Part shown: positions 9,999 to 18,126 of the stretch, one piece after another | Layout of the letters: every line of letters starts with the position of its first letter | Position numbering within the stretch: the first letter of the stretch is position 1 | Source of the DNA: Phycisphaerales bacterium | Lineage (GTDB): Bacteria; Planctomycetota; Phycisphaerae; UBA1845; UTPLA1 | Assembly: GCA_020639075.1 (NCBI GenBank) | Contig: JACKHI010000001.1 | Span: 2,108,001 to 2,172,000 of the forward strand | Direction of reading: 5' to 3' | DNA: 64,000 bases | Notes under the pieces: generated by a model | Database searches by the model: none | Seen by the model: only the letters and a program-made list of their open reading frames with translations | Told to the model about the DNA's origin: nothing | Made by a program: the position numbers and the translations under genes

Positions 9999-11399
9999 AT
10001 GCCTCGACGAAGTAGGAACCACCTGGACGCAGCACCGAAGGCTGAACCGGTGTCGACCGAGATTCAGACGGTGCGTTGCGCCATCTACACGCGCAAGTCC
10101 ACAAGTGAGGGGCTCGATTCGGCCTTCAACTCGCTCGATGCCCAGCGAGAAGCCGCCGAAGCCTACATCGCTTCGCAAAAACACATGGGCTGGACGGTTA
10201 TCCCCAATCGATACGACGATGGCGGCTTCTCAGGAGGTTCGACAGAACGCCCCGGTCTCCAGCAACTGCTTGACGACATCGAGGCCGGAACGATCGACTG
10301 CGTCGTCGTATACAAGGTAGACCGGCTCTCGCGATCGCTCCTCGACTTTGCACGCATCATGAAGCTCTTCGAGGACAAGAACATTCATTTCGTGAGCGTC
10401 ACGCAACACTTCAATACGGCTGAATCGATGGGACGGCTGACGCTAAACATCCTGCTCTCCTTCGCCCAATTCGAACGCGAGATCATCGGCGAACGGATCC
10501 GCGACAAGATCGCGGCATCACGCAAGCGCGGTAAATGGCCGGGCGGCAATCTGCTGCTTGGATACGATCTGGACCGAGAGAATCGGCGGCTCCTAGTCAA
10601 TGAGGACGAAGCTGAGCAGGTACGCGATATCTTCAACTTGTATCTCGAACACGAGTCGCTATTGCCGGTCGTCGAAATCCTTCGACAGCGTGGGTGGAAG
10701 ACCAAGTCGTGGATTGACCGAAATGGCAAGCGCCAAGGTGGACGCGAGTTCGATCGCTGGAATCTCTACCTGCTGCTAAACAACGTCGGTTACCTCGGCA
10801 AAGTCCGCCACAAGGAGGACATCTACGAAGGAGAACATGACGCCATCATCGCCCCTGGCACCTTCGAAGGGGCCCGCAAGATGATGGAACGGAATCGTCG
10901 CAATCGCGGCAAATTCTCGCGCAACAAGTATGGCGCGTTGCTCTACGGGATCCTGCGCTGTGGGCATTGTGACCGCGCGATGATCCACTGCCCCACCCAG
11001 AAGGATGGGCGACGCTATCGATACTACGTCTGCATCCGGACCCAAACGGCGGGAAAGAACGCCTGCCCAACTGGCTGGATCAACGCGCCTCGCCTGGAGA
11101 AGGAAGTACTGGATCGACTCCAGGAAATCACCGGACGAATCGAGGACCCAGAAGTTCGTTCTGTCGCCACGTCGATTTCGCCACCGCGCGCGGAAACGCT
11201 GACGCCAAAAGCGCTTGCCAAGCGGCTACGACAGATCGTAGAGAGGGTGGAATACGATCACGAACGGAAGACGATTCGCCTACTGATTCGCTCCAACGAC
11301 GAGGATGCTCACACGAACGACACCAAGATCAGCGCGTTTGAGTCGGGTGATTCAATCGAAACAACATTGGGATGCCAAGCCAACCATGCAGGCGTTTGA
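9999..11399 (+). CDS. Large serine recombinase (resolvase/invertase family)
   Basis: A 466-residue site-specific recombinase. The N-terminal resolvase domain (about residues 26-175) has the nucleophile S34 in IYTRKS, and VVYKVDRLSRSLLDF and FAQFEREIIGERIRDKIA, which carry conserved Arg residues. A recombinase domain follows (about 190-290), then a zinc ribbon with CGHC near residue 326 and a further Cys downstream (RYYVC). It lacks the long C-terminal coiled coil of some phage integrases and is a little shorter than usual. It is the third gene of the cassette; the next start overlaps its 3' end by 14 bases. Expected activity is integration, excision or inversion between short att sites, which were not found. 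Confidence 0.92.
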   Translation: MPRRSRNHLDAAPKAEPVSTEIQTVRCAIYTRKSTSEGLDSAFNSLDAQREAAEAYIASQKHMGWTVIPNRYDDGGFSGGSTERPGLQQLLDDIEAGTIDCVVVYKVDRLSRSLLDFARIMKLFEDKNIHFVSVTQHFNTAESMGRLTLNILLSFAQFEREIIGERIRDKIAASRKRGKWPGGNLLLGYDLDRENRRLLVNEDEAEQVRDIFNLYLEHESLLPVVEILRQRGWKTKSWIDRNGKRQGGREFDRWNLYLLLNNVGYLGKVRHKEDIYEGEHDAIIAPGTFEGARKMMERNRRNRGKFSRNKYGALLYGILRCGHCDRAMIHCPTQKDGRRYRYYVCIRTQTAGKNACPTGWINAPRLEKEVLDRLQEITGRIEDPEVRSVATSISPPRAETLTPKALAKRLRQIVERVEYDHERKTIRLLIRSNDEDAHTNDTKISAFESGDSIETTLGCQANHAGV

Positions 11400-11757
11400 A
11401 TTCAAAGTTGACGTCGCGGCCCGGAAACGCGCGAAGCAGCGCCGTCGGGACAGTTCGCGCGACCTGCCGCCACTCCAGCGACTCTTGATCCTCGCTCATC
11501 AGATCGAAGAGGCACTGGCCGAAGGCCGCGCTTCCTCCCTTGCCGACGCCGCCCTACAACTCGGCGTTAGCCAGGCTCGGCTCTCCCAGATCCGACGGTT
11601 CACTCGTCTCATTCCCGAAATCCAGGAACAGATCCTCTTTGGCGATCCGCCCGAGATCCTGAAGCTCAGTGAACGCGACTTCCTCGATGTCCTGCTCGCA
11701 TGGGCACCCGAGAATCAGCGCCTCCACCTCAGTCGAATTCTCGGCAGCACCGAATGA
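11386..11757 (+). CDS. Small HTH protein of the recombinase cassette
   Basis: A 123-residue protein starting at an ATG inside the end of the recombinase gene (MQAFEFKVDV). Residues 10-25 are very basic (RKRAKQRRRDSSRD). Residues 45-70 form a clear helix-turn-helix (SLADAALQLGVSQARLSQIRRF). The tail includes IQEQILFGDPPEILKLSERDFLDVL, which resembles proteins found beside planctomycete and proteobacterial recombinases. The 14-base overlap indicates co-translation. A DNA-binding cofactor or repressor role is inferred. Confidence 0.75.
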   Translation: MQAFEFKVDVAARKRAKQRRRDSSRDLPPLQRLLILAHQIEEALAEGRASSLADAALQLGVSQARLSQIRRFTRLIPEIQEQILFGDPPEILKLSERDFLDVLLAWAPENQRLHLSRILGSTE

Positions 11758-11859
11758 TTCCGACGGCTCGCAAATAGCCCCACCCGCCAGCTGAACTGAT
11801 CGCATACATATCGAGGCACATGCTGGGATCCGAAATCGACCCGGAGCACCAGTACGCGC

Positions 11860-12520
11860 TCGATTCCGCGATACATCTTTTAAGCTCGGATATGCACCTC
11901 GCCCCGAATTCCGAGAGGATTTCGCCCTAAACGGCCGAATTCCTTGGCCACCCCGACATCGAACATACCAGAGAGGAAACGCTGGCGCGGCGAGGCCACA
12001 TGGGCGCGAATCAGCTGCGCACACAAGTCTCGCTTCCGGCGCGAGTTGCACAGCCAACGATGACGACTGCACCGCGCTCAGCCTGCAACATGCGTTAAGC
12101 TGGCGCGAGCTTGTTTCTAAAGTAGGGAATCGACTGGTTCGGGTGGGACTCGATAAGACATATATGTAGCTAAAAGCCGGCCTCGATGCTCAAAAAAGCG
12201 GCCCTCGGCCACAACGTCGATTGCGACACATCTTGTTGTCCGTTCATACCGCTCGGCGATGCGGTCGATGGAATCGTCATCCATACGCGCACCTTCGCGC
12301 CGACTACCGCCAACATCTTTTAAGCTGGACTATGCGACCCGGCTCGAAATCAGAGAGGATTTGGCCTCATTTGTCGCAACAAATGACGCGCCGGAATCGC
12401 GCGAAAAACAGAGAGGAATGGTCGGCGCTTTCGGTTCGTTGAAATTGACATCTGTATACGTCACAAGTCTTGGTGCGTTCGCTACTTGTGACCGGGAGAT
12501 CGACTGGTTATATGTGTGTA
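11860..12520 (+). repeat. Diverged direct duplication in the gap 11758-12574
   Basis: Two related non-coding stretches follow the recombinase cassette. ACATCTTTTAAGCT occurs near 11874 and again near 12313, each followed by ATATGC or CTATGC and then GAGAGGATTT at similar spacing. CACAAGTCT recurs at 12022 and 12462, and CGACTGGTT at 12131 and 12501. The offsets (about 437, 440 and 370 bases) indicate an old tandem duplication with later indels. No convincing gene lies in the gap. A 7-bp inverted repeat (TAAGTCC/GGACTTA) stands at about 12543-12568, just before the tRNA. The function is unknown. Confidence 0.6.
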
Positions 12521-12574
12521 GCGCCCGGAGGGCGTTAAGTTCGTAAGTCCACACCTATAAAGGACTTAGGTTAC

Positions 12575-12647
12575 TGGGAGCGCTGGGACTCGAACCCAGG
12601 ACCCACGGCTTAAAAGGCCGCTGCTCTACCGACTGAGCTACGCTCCC
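12575..12647 (-). tRNA. tRNA-Lys (anticodon UUU)
   Basis: The minus strand folds into a complete cloverleaf. A 7-bp acceptor stem GGGAGCG/CGCTCCC is followed by discriminator A. The D arm reads GCTCAGTCGGTAGAGC. The anticodon stem GCGGC/GCCGT holds loop CTTTTAA, giving anticodon TTT. The T arm contains GGTTCGAGTCC. CCA is not encoded. Its 3' end faces the duplicated non-coding DNA and recombinase cassette, a common position for integration, although no duplicated tRNA 3' end was noticed. Confidence 0.97.
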
Positions 12648-12672
12648 GCTAAAGGGCTGCTAATAATATCCG

Positions 12673-13677
12673 TCACCGCCCAATCGGCAACCCGACGATC
12701 GCGCCGGGAATGTCCGCCGCCCCATCTCGTACGATCACGTCGCCGCCGGGCGACGCCTGTGCTGATCGCACATAGCCCAGAGCCATCGCCGAATCCAGCG
12801 CCAGAGAATAGGCGGCGCTGGTCACGCGACCGACTTCCGCTTCGCCCGCAAAGATTGGCGCGTTCTTTTGCGGCAAGGACGCGCCATCCAGGCGGATGCC
12901 GACGAGCTTCCTGGCCAGGCCGCCGCGCGAGCGCATGCGTTCGAGGACCTCCTGGCCAAGGTAGCAGCCTTTCTGATAGCTGATGCCGCGCTCGATCTGC
13001 CCCGTCTCGGGTGGGATTACATCCTCATCGATATCTGAAACCGATGCAGGAATTCCCGCCTCGATCCGCAGGATTTCTACGATTCTCGAACCGATCATCG
13101 CAGCGCCCGCAGCCGTCGCCGCCGACTCAATCTGACCCATGGCCTCTCGCCGTTCATCGCCGACCACAACGAATTCGGCGCCGATAAGCCCCGTGAAATC
13201 ATGACGGAACATCGTCACGTGCGCACCGCCCAAGTCGCGCGATTCCTGCTGAAGCCACGCCTTCGGGATCAGGTTTCCGAATCGCAAATCCTCGCAAACT
13301 CTCGCAGCCGCCGGACCGATCACGGCAATGCGATCCTGTCCCCCCGATCGATCCTTGAGAACGACATCTTCGGTAATCACGTAGCGATCGAGCCACTTCA
13401 TCGCCGTGTCGATCCATCGTCGGTCGATGTCCAGCCAGATGGAATCCTGTCGAACGAGAATGTTCAGATCGAAGACGACGCGTCCCTTCACATTGATGCA
13501 GAAGGCGTAGTTGCCCTCGCCGGGCGTCAGCGTCTTGACAACATTCGTAACGAGGTTGTGCAGCCAGTCGGCGCGATCGGCGCCCGAAACTTCGATCAGG
13601 CCGCGATCATCCCGATGAAAGACGCCGCCCGTCGATACGGCGGCACTGTATTCGGCTCGAAGCGCATCATCGATCAA
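12673..13677 (-). CDS. ygfZ: YgfZ/GcvT-like folate-binding protein
   Basis: A 334-residue protein of the GcvT-like aminomethyltransferase fold. The signature KGCYLGQEV near residue 235 is the YgfZ hallmark (K-G-C-[FY]-x-G-Q-E) whose cysteine is needed for Fe-S cluster maintenance. N-terminal LIEVSGADRADWLHNLVTNVV fits the folate-binding domain. It starts at TTG; GGAG is 9 bases upstream and an in-frame TGA lies just before, so no longer start is possible. It follows the methyltransferase gene by 39 bases and is last in the coaX operon. Expected role: folate-dependent help in assembling or repairing Fe-S enzymes such as tRNA-modifying MiaB. Confidence 0.9.
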   Translation of the reverse strand: MIDDALRAEYSAAVSTGGVFHRDDRGLIEVSGADRADWLHNLVTNVVKTLTPGEGNYAFCINVKGRVVFDLNILVRQDSIWLDIDRRWIDTAMKWLDRYVITEDVVLKDRSGGQDRIAVIGPAAARVCEDLRFGNLIPKAWLQQESRDLGGAHVTMFRHDFTGLIGAEFVVVGDERREAMGQIESAATAAGAAMIGSRIVEILRIEAGIPASVSDIDEDVIPPETGQIERGISYQKGCYLGQEVLERMRSRGGLARKLVGIRLDGASLPQKNAPIFAGEAEVGRVTSAAYSLALDSAMALGYVRSAQASPGGDVIVRDGAADIPGAIVGLPIGR

Positions 13678-13716
13678 CTCAGCTCACTCCGTTCAGTGCA
13701 TCACGCTTCGATTCGA

Positions 13717-14727
13717 CTATCGAATCGTGACGAGGACGGCTCGCGCAAAGTCCGGATCGCCCTGGAAATCCGGCGGCATTGCGAGCCACTCGATGTTCAA
13801 TACTCGGCGCTTCGCGGACGCCGTGTGAAACGCCGCTTCGATCACCTTGTGCGGCAGCCGCCGATCGTTCGTCGCGAACAGGATCTTTCCATCCCGTCGC
13901 AAACGACCGACAGCGCCACCGAGCACAGCGTCGATCCGATCGGCCAGCACGAACACGCTCTTGGGCTTTTTGATTCTTGCGAACGTCGGTGGATCGATCA
14001 CGATCAGATCGTAGTCCCGCTCCTGCCGCCTTGCACGCTCATAGAAGTTCAGCGAATCGTCGCGAATGAACCGATGCTCCTCGATGTTGAGATTGTTCAC
14101 TGCGAAGTTCCGTCGCCCCCAATCCAGGTATCGTGGAGACAGATCGACGCTCGTCACTTCCTCGGCGCCGCCCAACGCCGCCGCGACGGAAAATCCGCAC
14201 GTGTATGCGAACAGATTCAATACGCTCTTTCCCGCCGCCAACGATTGCACGCGCGCCCGGTTGTCGCGATGCTCGAGAAACAACCCCGTCGAGAAACCGT
14301 CGAAGGGCCGTATCAGCAGATGGATGCCGTTCTCGTTGATCGCGAATTCTTCTTCGGCCGGCGTCCCCATCCACGGATCCGCCATGTGGTGCCGATCATC
14401 GGCATATCCTCCCATCGATCGATCTCTCACGAAGCGCTTGAGATACGCCGACTCGGCCCCGACGCGCGTCATCAGCGATTCGACGGGCGGCGCCAATTGC
14501 TCGACGCTTGCGACTGCCCGCCCCTCGTGATGCTGCACGATCAAAGTGCTCGCAAACTTCTCTATGACGATTCCAGATAAGCCGTCCCCCACATCGTGAA
14601 CAAGCCGAACGGCGTTCGACGCCCCGCTGCCGATCAGCGCCGCGCGCCGTGCGACAGCCGCGTCCAGGCGGCTCGCCAGATCGTTGTCCGACAGCGGTTT
14701 GATGATCGATTCGGCGTCTCGTCTCAC
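13717..14727 (-). CDS. RlmI/RlmK-like SAM-dependent 23S rRNA methyltransferase
   Basis: A 336-residue class I methyltransferase. The SAM-binding motif VLNLFAYTCGFSVAAALGGA is near residue 170, followed by the acidic end of strand 2 (VTSVDLS). VIDPPTFAR is the catalytic DPPxF loop near 248. FSTGLFLEHRDNRARV is characteristic of the RlmI cytosine-C5 methyltransferase family. A PUA domain is not clearly present at the N-terminus, which is shorter than in RlmI. The start is GTG and overlaps the preceding stop (GTGA). The target base is not predictable from sequence alone. Confidence 0.85.
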   Translation of the reverse strand: MRRDAESIIKPLSDNDLASRLDAAVARRAALIGSGASNAVRLVHDVGDGLSGIVIEKFASTLIVQHHEGRAVASVEQLAPPVESLMTRVGAESAYLKRFVRDRSMGGYADDRHHMADPWMGTPAEEEFAINENGIHLLIRPFDGFSTGLFLEHRDNRARVQSLAAGKSVLNLFAYTCGFSVAAALGGAEEVTSVDLSPRYLDWGRRNFAVNNLNIEEHRFIRDDSLNFYERARRQERDYDLIVIDPPTFARIKKPKSVFVLADRIDAVLGGAVGRLRRDGKILFATNDRRLPHKVIEAAFHTASAKRRVLNIEWLAMPPDFQGDPDFARAVLVTIR

Positions 14728-15833
14728 GTCGTCGTCCTTTCGACTTCCGTTTCAGGCCGTCCGTACAAGTGGGCCGGAAAGAACCCCGTCGGCTCCGTCG
14801 AGTCCAGTTCGTTCAGCTTCAGCGCATCGGCAATCCGATGCTCCAGCAATTCCATGCCGTCGCCCGAAAGCGCGGATACCCAACATTCTTCCGCAGCCGT
14901 CGCAGGTTCGATGCGTTTCGACACCGCGTCTGTCTTGTTCACGACCACCAGAGTCGGTGCATCGCTTGAAACAGCTGAGAGCGTCGCTTCGATCGATCGT
15001 CGCCGCGAGTCCGCCGGCTCCGTCGCATCCACGATCGCCAGAACAAGATCGCTCGATCGCGCCTGGGCGGCGCCGCGACGAATCGCCTCACTTTCGATTT
15101 CGCAATGCGTATCGCGAACGCCCGCCGTATCCGTCAGCGTCACGGGCCAGCCGTCGATGATCGCCGTCTCGTCAATCCAATCGCGCGTCGTACCGGCTTC
15201 GCTCGACACGATCACCCGCTCATGCCCGATCAGGCGATTCGCCAGCGTGCTTTTCCCCGCGTTCGGCGGTCCGACGAGCGCCACGCGAACACCGCGAATC
15301 AGTCGAATCGCCGCCTCGCTACGCCGACGAAACGCCGTAATCTCCTCATCGTTAAACGTCGACCATTCCGAAAAAAAAGACGGAAGCGCTCGGCGTTGCG
15401 CCATCAGCCAGATCGCGAGCCGGCGAGAACCCGCAACCATCAGCGCCTTGTCCACATCGCGATCGAACGAAGATCGGCCGCCGAAACGATCCTCGAACGC
15501 AGTCGCCGAAATCAGTCTCCCTCCGACCCGTTCCAGGACTCCGACAACGCGCTGCACGATGCGCACGCCGCCATGCAGGTTGAGCTCGATTCGCGGCACA
15601 TCGCCAATCGTGAACGCCGACACGATCGCGTCATCGAGTACCTGCTCGCCATCCATGATCTGAACCAATCGGGGGAGTCCCGCATCGAATCGCTCGATCG
15701 ATCCGGCATTCCGCCGGCGGCAGATCGGCGCAACCAGACGCCCGGCGCCGTCGCCGGAGACGGCGACAACGGCTATCGCCCCAGGCGATTCGGGCGTTAA
15801 GACGGCAACATACGTCGGTGCAGGCGCGCTCAC
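14724..15833 (-). CDS. MnmE-like GTPase lacking the C-terminal cysteine motif
   Basis: A 369-residue relative of the tRNA-modification GTPase MnmE (TrmE). The N-terminal domain (YVAVLTPESPGAIAVVAVSG, then ELNLHGG) resembles the folate-binding part. The G domain is intact: GPPNAGKST 188-196, TTRD 215-218, DTAG 235-238, NKTD 299-302, SAL 320-322. The helical domain between residues 110 and 185 is short. The protein ends after RPETEVERTTT without the C-terminal C-[IL]-G-K motif needed for MnmE tRNA modification; usual length is about 450. The stop overlaps the next start (GTGA), so the short end looks native. It may be a paralogue with another role. It is coupled to coaX by a 4-base overlap. Confidence 0.82.
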   Translation of the reverse strand: MSAPAPTYVAVLTPESPGAIAVVAVSGDGAGRLVAPICRRRNAGSIERFDAGLPRLVQIMDGEQVLDDAIVSAFTIGDVPRIELNLHGGVRIVQRVVGVLERVGGRLISATAFEDRFGGRSSFDRDVDKALMVAGSRRLAIWLMAQRRALPSFFSEWSTFNDEEITAFRRRSEAAIRLIRGVRVALVGPPNAGKSTLANRLIGHERVIVSSEAGTTRDWIDETAIIDGWPVTLTDTAGVRDTHCEIESEAIRRGAAQARSSDLVLAIVDATEPADSRRRSIEATLSAVSSDAPTLVVVNKTDAVSKRIEPATAAEECWVSALSGDGMELLEHRIADALKLNELDSTEPTGFFPAHLYGRPETEVERTTT

Positions 15834-16636
15834 TCCGGCTCACGAAACGTTGAAAAATGACGCTTGTGCGCCAGTGCGATTCCCCGAATACACAGATCAG
15901 GAACCACGTGATCGATGAAATCGCACTGCGATCGGATAAGGTCCGCATTGCCGCCCGTCACAACGAGATTCGGCCATCGACCCAACGAATCGGCGTATCG
16001 TTCGACAATCTCTCGAATCGCGCCGATAGCGCCGAATACGATCCCGTTGCGGATCGCCGAGACCGTGTCCGTGCCGAACACGCTCGTCGGCGCTTCGATC
16101 GTGACTTCCGGCAGTTGCGCCGTACCCGAACCGAGCGATTTGGCCTGAAGCGACAAGCCGGGAATGATCGCCCCGCCCATGAACGCTCCTTCGTCGTTGA
16201 CGCAGTCGATCGTGATCGCCGTGCCGAAACTGGCTACAACACATGCGTGCCCAAGCGTCTCGTAGGCGGCTGCCGCGGCACAAACGCGATCCAGACCGAC
16301 AAGATCGGGCTCCTCCAATGCTAACGACAATGGTCGATGCAATTCCGAGCCGACGAAGCGCAGGGGTTCGCCGATGATCGACGGCACGCGCTGGCGAAGC
16401 TGCGCTGTGACTTCGGGCACGACGGATGCCGCCGCGGCCGCGCGCAAGCGATCCGAGGGCAACGCGGCCCACGCCTCTTCGGCCGCATGATCGATGCCGG
16501 CGGCGTCTCCCAGGTCGAATCGGAAGTTCGTATAGACACGATCCGAAACGCTCGTAGCGACAGACACGTGGGAATTGCCCACCTCAAAGATCAGTAGTGC
16601 CGCACTTGCGCGCGGGTCATCGAGAGCGTCCAACAC
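15830..16636 (-). CDS. coaX: Type III pantothenate kinase
   Basis: A 268-residue CoaX-family kinase that phosphorylates pantothenate in the first step of coenzyme A synthesis. Motifs include FEVGNSHVSV (phosphate loop, usually D-x-G-N-T), VGLDRVCAAAAAYE (family G-x-D-R), SFGTAITIDCV and GGAIIPGLSLQ. The usual first Asp of DxGNT is Glu here. The start is GTG with GGAG 4 bases upstream. It is first in a four-gene minus-strand operon (coaX, MnmE-like, methyltransferase, ygfZ) joined by 4-base overlaps. Type III enzymes are not feedback-inhibited by CoA. Confidence 0.92.
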   Translation of the reverse strand: MLDALDDPRASAALLIFEVGNSHVSVATSVSDRVYTNFRFDLGDAAGIDHAAEEAWAALPSDRLRAAAAASVVPEVTAQLRQRVPSIIGEPLRFVGSELHRPLSLALEEPDLVGLDRVCAAAAAYETLGHACVVASFGTAITIDCVNDEGAFMGGAIIPGLSLQAKSLGSGTAQLPEVTIEAPTSVFGTDTVSAIRNGIVFGAIGAIREIVERYADSLGRWPNLVVTGGNADLIRSQCDFIDHVVPDLCIRGIALAHKRHFSTFREPE

Positions 16637-16697
16637 GAAGCTCCATTACCGGACATAACAACCCGCGGTCGTACAACGACGCGCAGAACAGGCTGCA

Positions 16698-16703
16698 ATT
16701 ATA
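16698..16703 (-). promoter_or_regulatory. Candidate -10 box for the coaX operon
   Basis: The minus strand reads a perfect TATAAT about 60 bases upstream of the coaX GTG. No good -35 hexamer is visible at 16-18 bases, so support rests on the -10 match and position. Confidence 0.35.
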
Positions 16704-16921
16704 GGGGGAATCGCCATTTGCCGCGCATCAACGGTTGAGACGCGACGGCGCCGATCCGTCTGCAATTCCGGCGTCAGATAACCACCCACGAATCGCCGAA
16801 AGGTCCTTCCTCACCGCAGAAAAGCCCGTTCTTCGGGAATATCCGCCCCCCAGCGCCGGTTATACGGGTGACAACGTCTCTGGACGTTGGCATACCTTTT
16901 CTTTGCCCTCTTCTTCCCAAG

Positions 16922-16944
16922 CGAGCAGAATCTCCTTCTGCTCG
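16922..16944 (+). other. Hairpin upstream of an intrinsic terminator
   Basis: CGAGCAGAA and TTCTGCTCG form a perfect 9-bp stem with loop TCTCC. It lies 7 bases before a stronger terminator stem. Together they look like the 3' end of a short transcript or a leader attenuator; no open frame precedes them. Confidence 0.55.
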
Positions 16945-16951
16945 GACCGTT

Positions 16952-16988
16952 GACCGCCCCGCCTACCCAGCGGGGCGGTCCTTTATTT
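16952..16988 (+). terminator. Strong intrinsic terminator without an upstream gene
   Basis: GACCGCCCCGC and GCGGGGCGGTC make a perfect 11-bp stem around loop CTACCCA, followed by CTTTATTT. It is oriented with idi, which starts at 17150, but lies upstream of it. The only gene to the left, coaX, runs the other way. It therefore ends either an unannotated small RNA starting near 16700-16850 or an attenuated idi leader. The rest of the 513-base gap (16637-17149) holds nothing recognisable. Confidence 0.75.
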
Positions 16989-17137
16989 CCGATCCCTTGG
17001 ACGTGCGATTCAATCGTTGCACGCCGATCGCCCGTGCCGAATTGCACTCGTCCTCAGGGGCCCCGGATCGGGCGTTTCGCCAATCCCGAACCGGCAGGTC
17101 GCCGGCTCCGCGGAATGCTCCATTTCGGGCGACGACT

Positions 17138-17143
17138 TAGAAT
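17138..17143 (+). promoter_or_regulatory. Candidate -10 box close to the idi start
   Basis: TAGAAT ends 6 bases before the idi ATG. If used, transcription would begin at or near the start codon, giving a leaderless mRNA and leaving the upstream terminator outside the idi transcript. No clear -35 was seen. Confidence 0.25.
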
Positions 17144-17149
17144 GAATGT

Positions 17150-17668
17150 ATGACAACCGAACACGTCATTCTCGTCGACGAGTCGGATCGGGCGATTGGA
17201 ACTTCTGAGAAGCTCGCCGCCCATCAGGATGGCGGTCGGCTCCATCGGGCATTTTCCATCTTCCTGTTCGACTCCGCGAATCGACTGCTCCTCCAACAAC
17301 GGGCGGCCTGCAAGTACCACTTCCCGTTGCGCTGGTCGAACACCTGCTGCGGACATCCTCGGCCGAGTGAGCAAGTCGTCGACGCCGCCCGTCGCCGGCT
17401 TCGGGAGGAACTCGGCATCTCGACGGATCTGCGCGGCGCGGCCCAGCTTCAGTACCGCGCCGTCGACCCCGCCACCGGCCTGACTGAACATGAGTTCCTG
17501 CACGTCCTGGTCGGGGCGTTCGATGGCGAGCCGTGCCCGAGTCCAAACGAGATCGCCGCATACCGATGGGAAACGCTCGACGCCGTCGAGGCGGAGCTCG
17601 CCTCCGCCGCTGATCAGTTCAGCCCGTGGTTCCCGATCGCACTGCGGGCAATCCGTAATACTCTGTAG
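17150..17668 (+). CDS. idi: Isopentenyl-diphosphate delta-isomerase, type 1
   Basis: A 172-residue Nudix-fold isomerase converting isopentenyl diphosphate to dimethylallyl diphosphate for isoprenoid synthesis. The active-site cysteine lies in WSNTCCGHPRPSE (about residues 62-74). The metal-binding Nudix segment reads AARRRLREELGI, and LTEHEFLHVLVG carries the further metal-binding Glu and His. Size and motif order match type 1 enzymes. There is no clear ribosome site; a possible -10 box lies just upstream. It stands alone between coaX and ppdK. Confidence 0.95.
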   Translation: MTTEHVILVDESDRAIGTSEKLAAHQDGGRLHRAFSIFLFDSANRLLLQQRAACKYHFPLRWSNTCCGHPRPSEQVVDAARRRLREELGISTDLRGAAQLQYRAVDPATGLTEHEFLHVLVGAFDGEPCPSPNEIAAYRWETLDAVEAELASAADQFSPWFPIALRAIRNTL

Positions 17669-18126
17669 AGCTGCCCGTTGAATCTGTCACTGTGCGAGTC
17701 CGACGTAATGCGCTGCGCGTTATCGAATCGCAAGAAATCGAAGACAATCGACGCCAACGCCGGAGCCGTCAACGCCCCGACTCGCCGCCGACCGGACTCG
17801 ATCTGTCCTGATCGTTCGAAGTCTGCCGTGACAACGGTTCGTGGTCGACGACGATGCAACTCGTCAAACTGTTACACGGCCCATCGCCCCTGTCACAATT
17901 GACGCTCCCGATGGGTTGCCTTACCCTTTTTTCGCCGGTCTGCCATGACTCTGCGGCGCGGCGACTGAATCGCTGCCGATCACCGCAACTGCCCCAGCGT
18001 CAATCGGATCATGCGGAAACTGAACCGTCCCCTTGTTTACGGCGTATCGTTCCGGGCGGACGGAAAACACATATGACGATCTAGTCAACTGACATTGCGC
18101 ACGGCTCGAAAGGAGCACACTCTCAA
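17669..18126 (+). other. Intergenic region upstream of ppdK
   Basis: About 460 bases with no recognisable gene. A possible promoter is TTGACG near 17899 followed after 17 bases by TACCCT, but the -10 match is poor. AAAGGAG precedes the ppdK ATG by about 12 bases. Confidence 0.4.

Noticed and set aside
9999..11399. Prophage
   Set aside because: Only recombination-type genes are present; no capsid, portal, terminase or lysis genes are recognisable within the window.
12541..12570. Intrinsic terminator for tRNA-Lys
   Set aside because: A 7-bp inverted repeat exists, but no U tract follows on the minus strand, so it is only noted as a structure.
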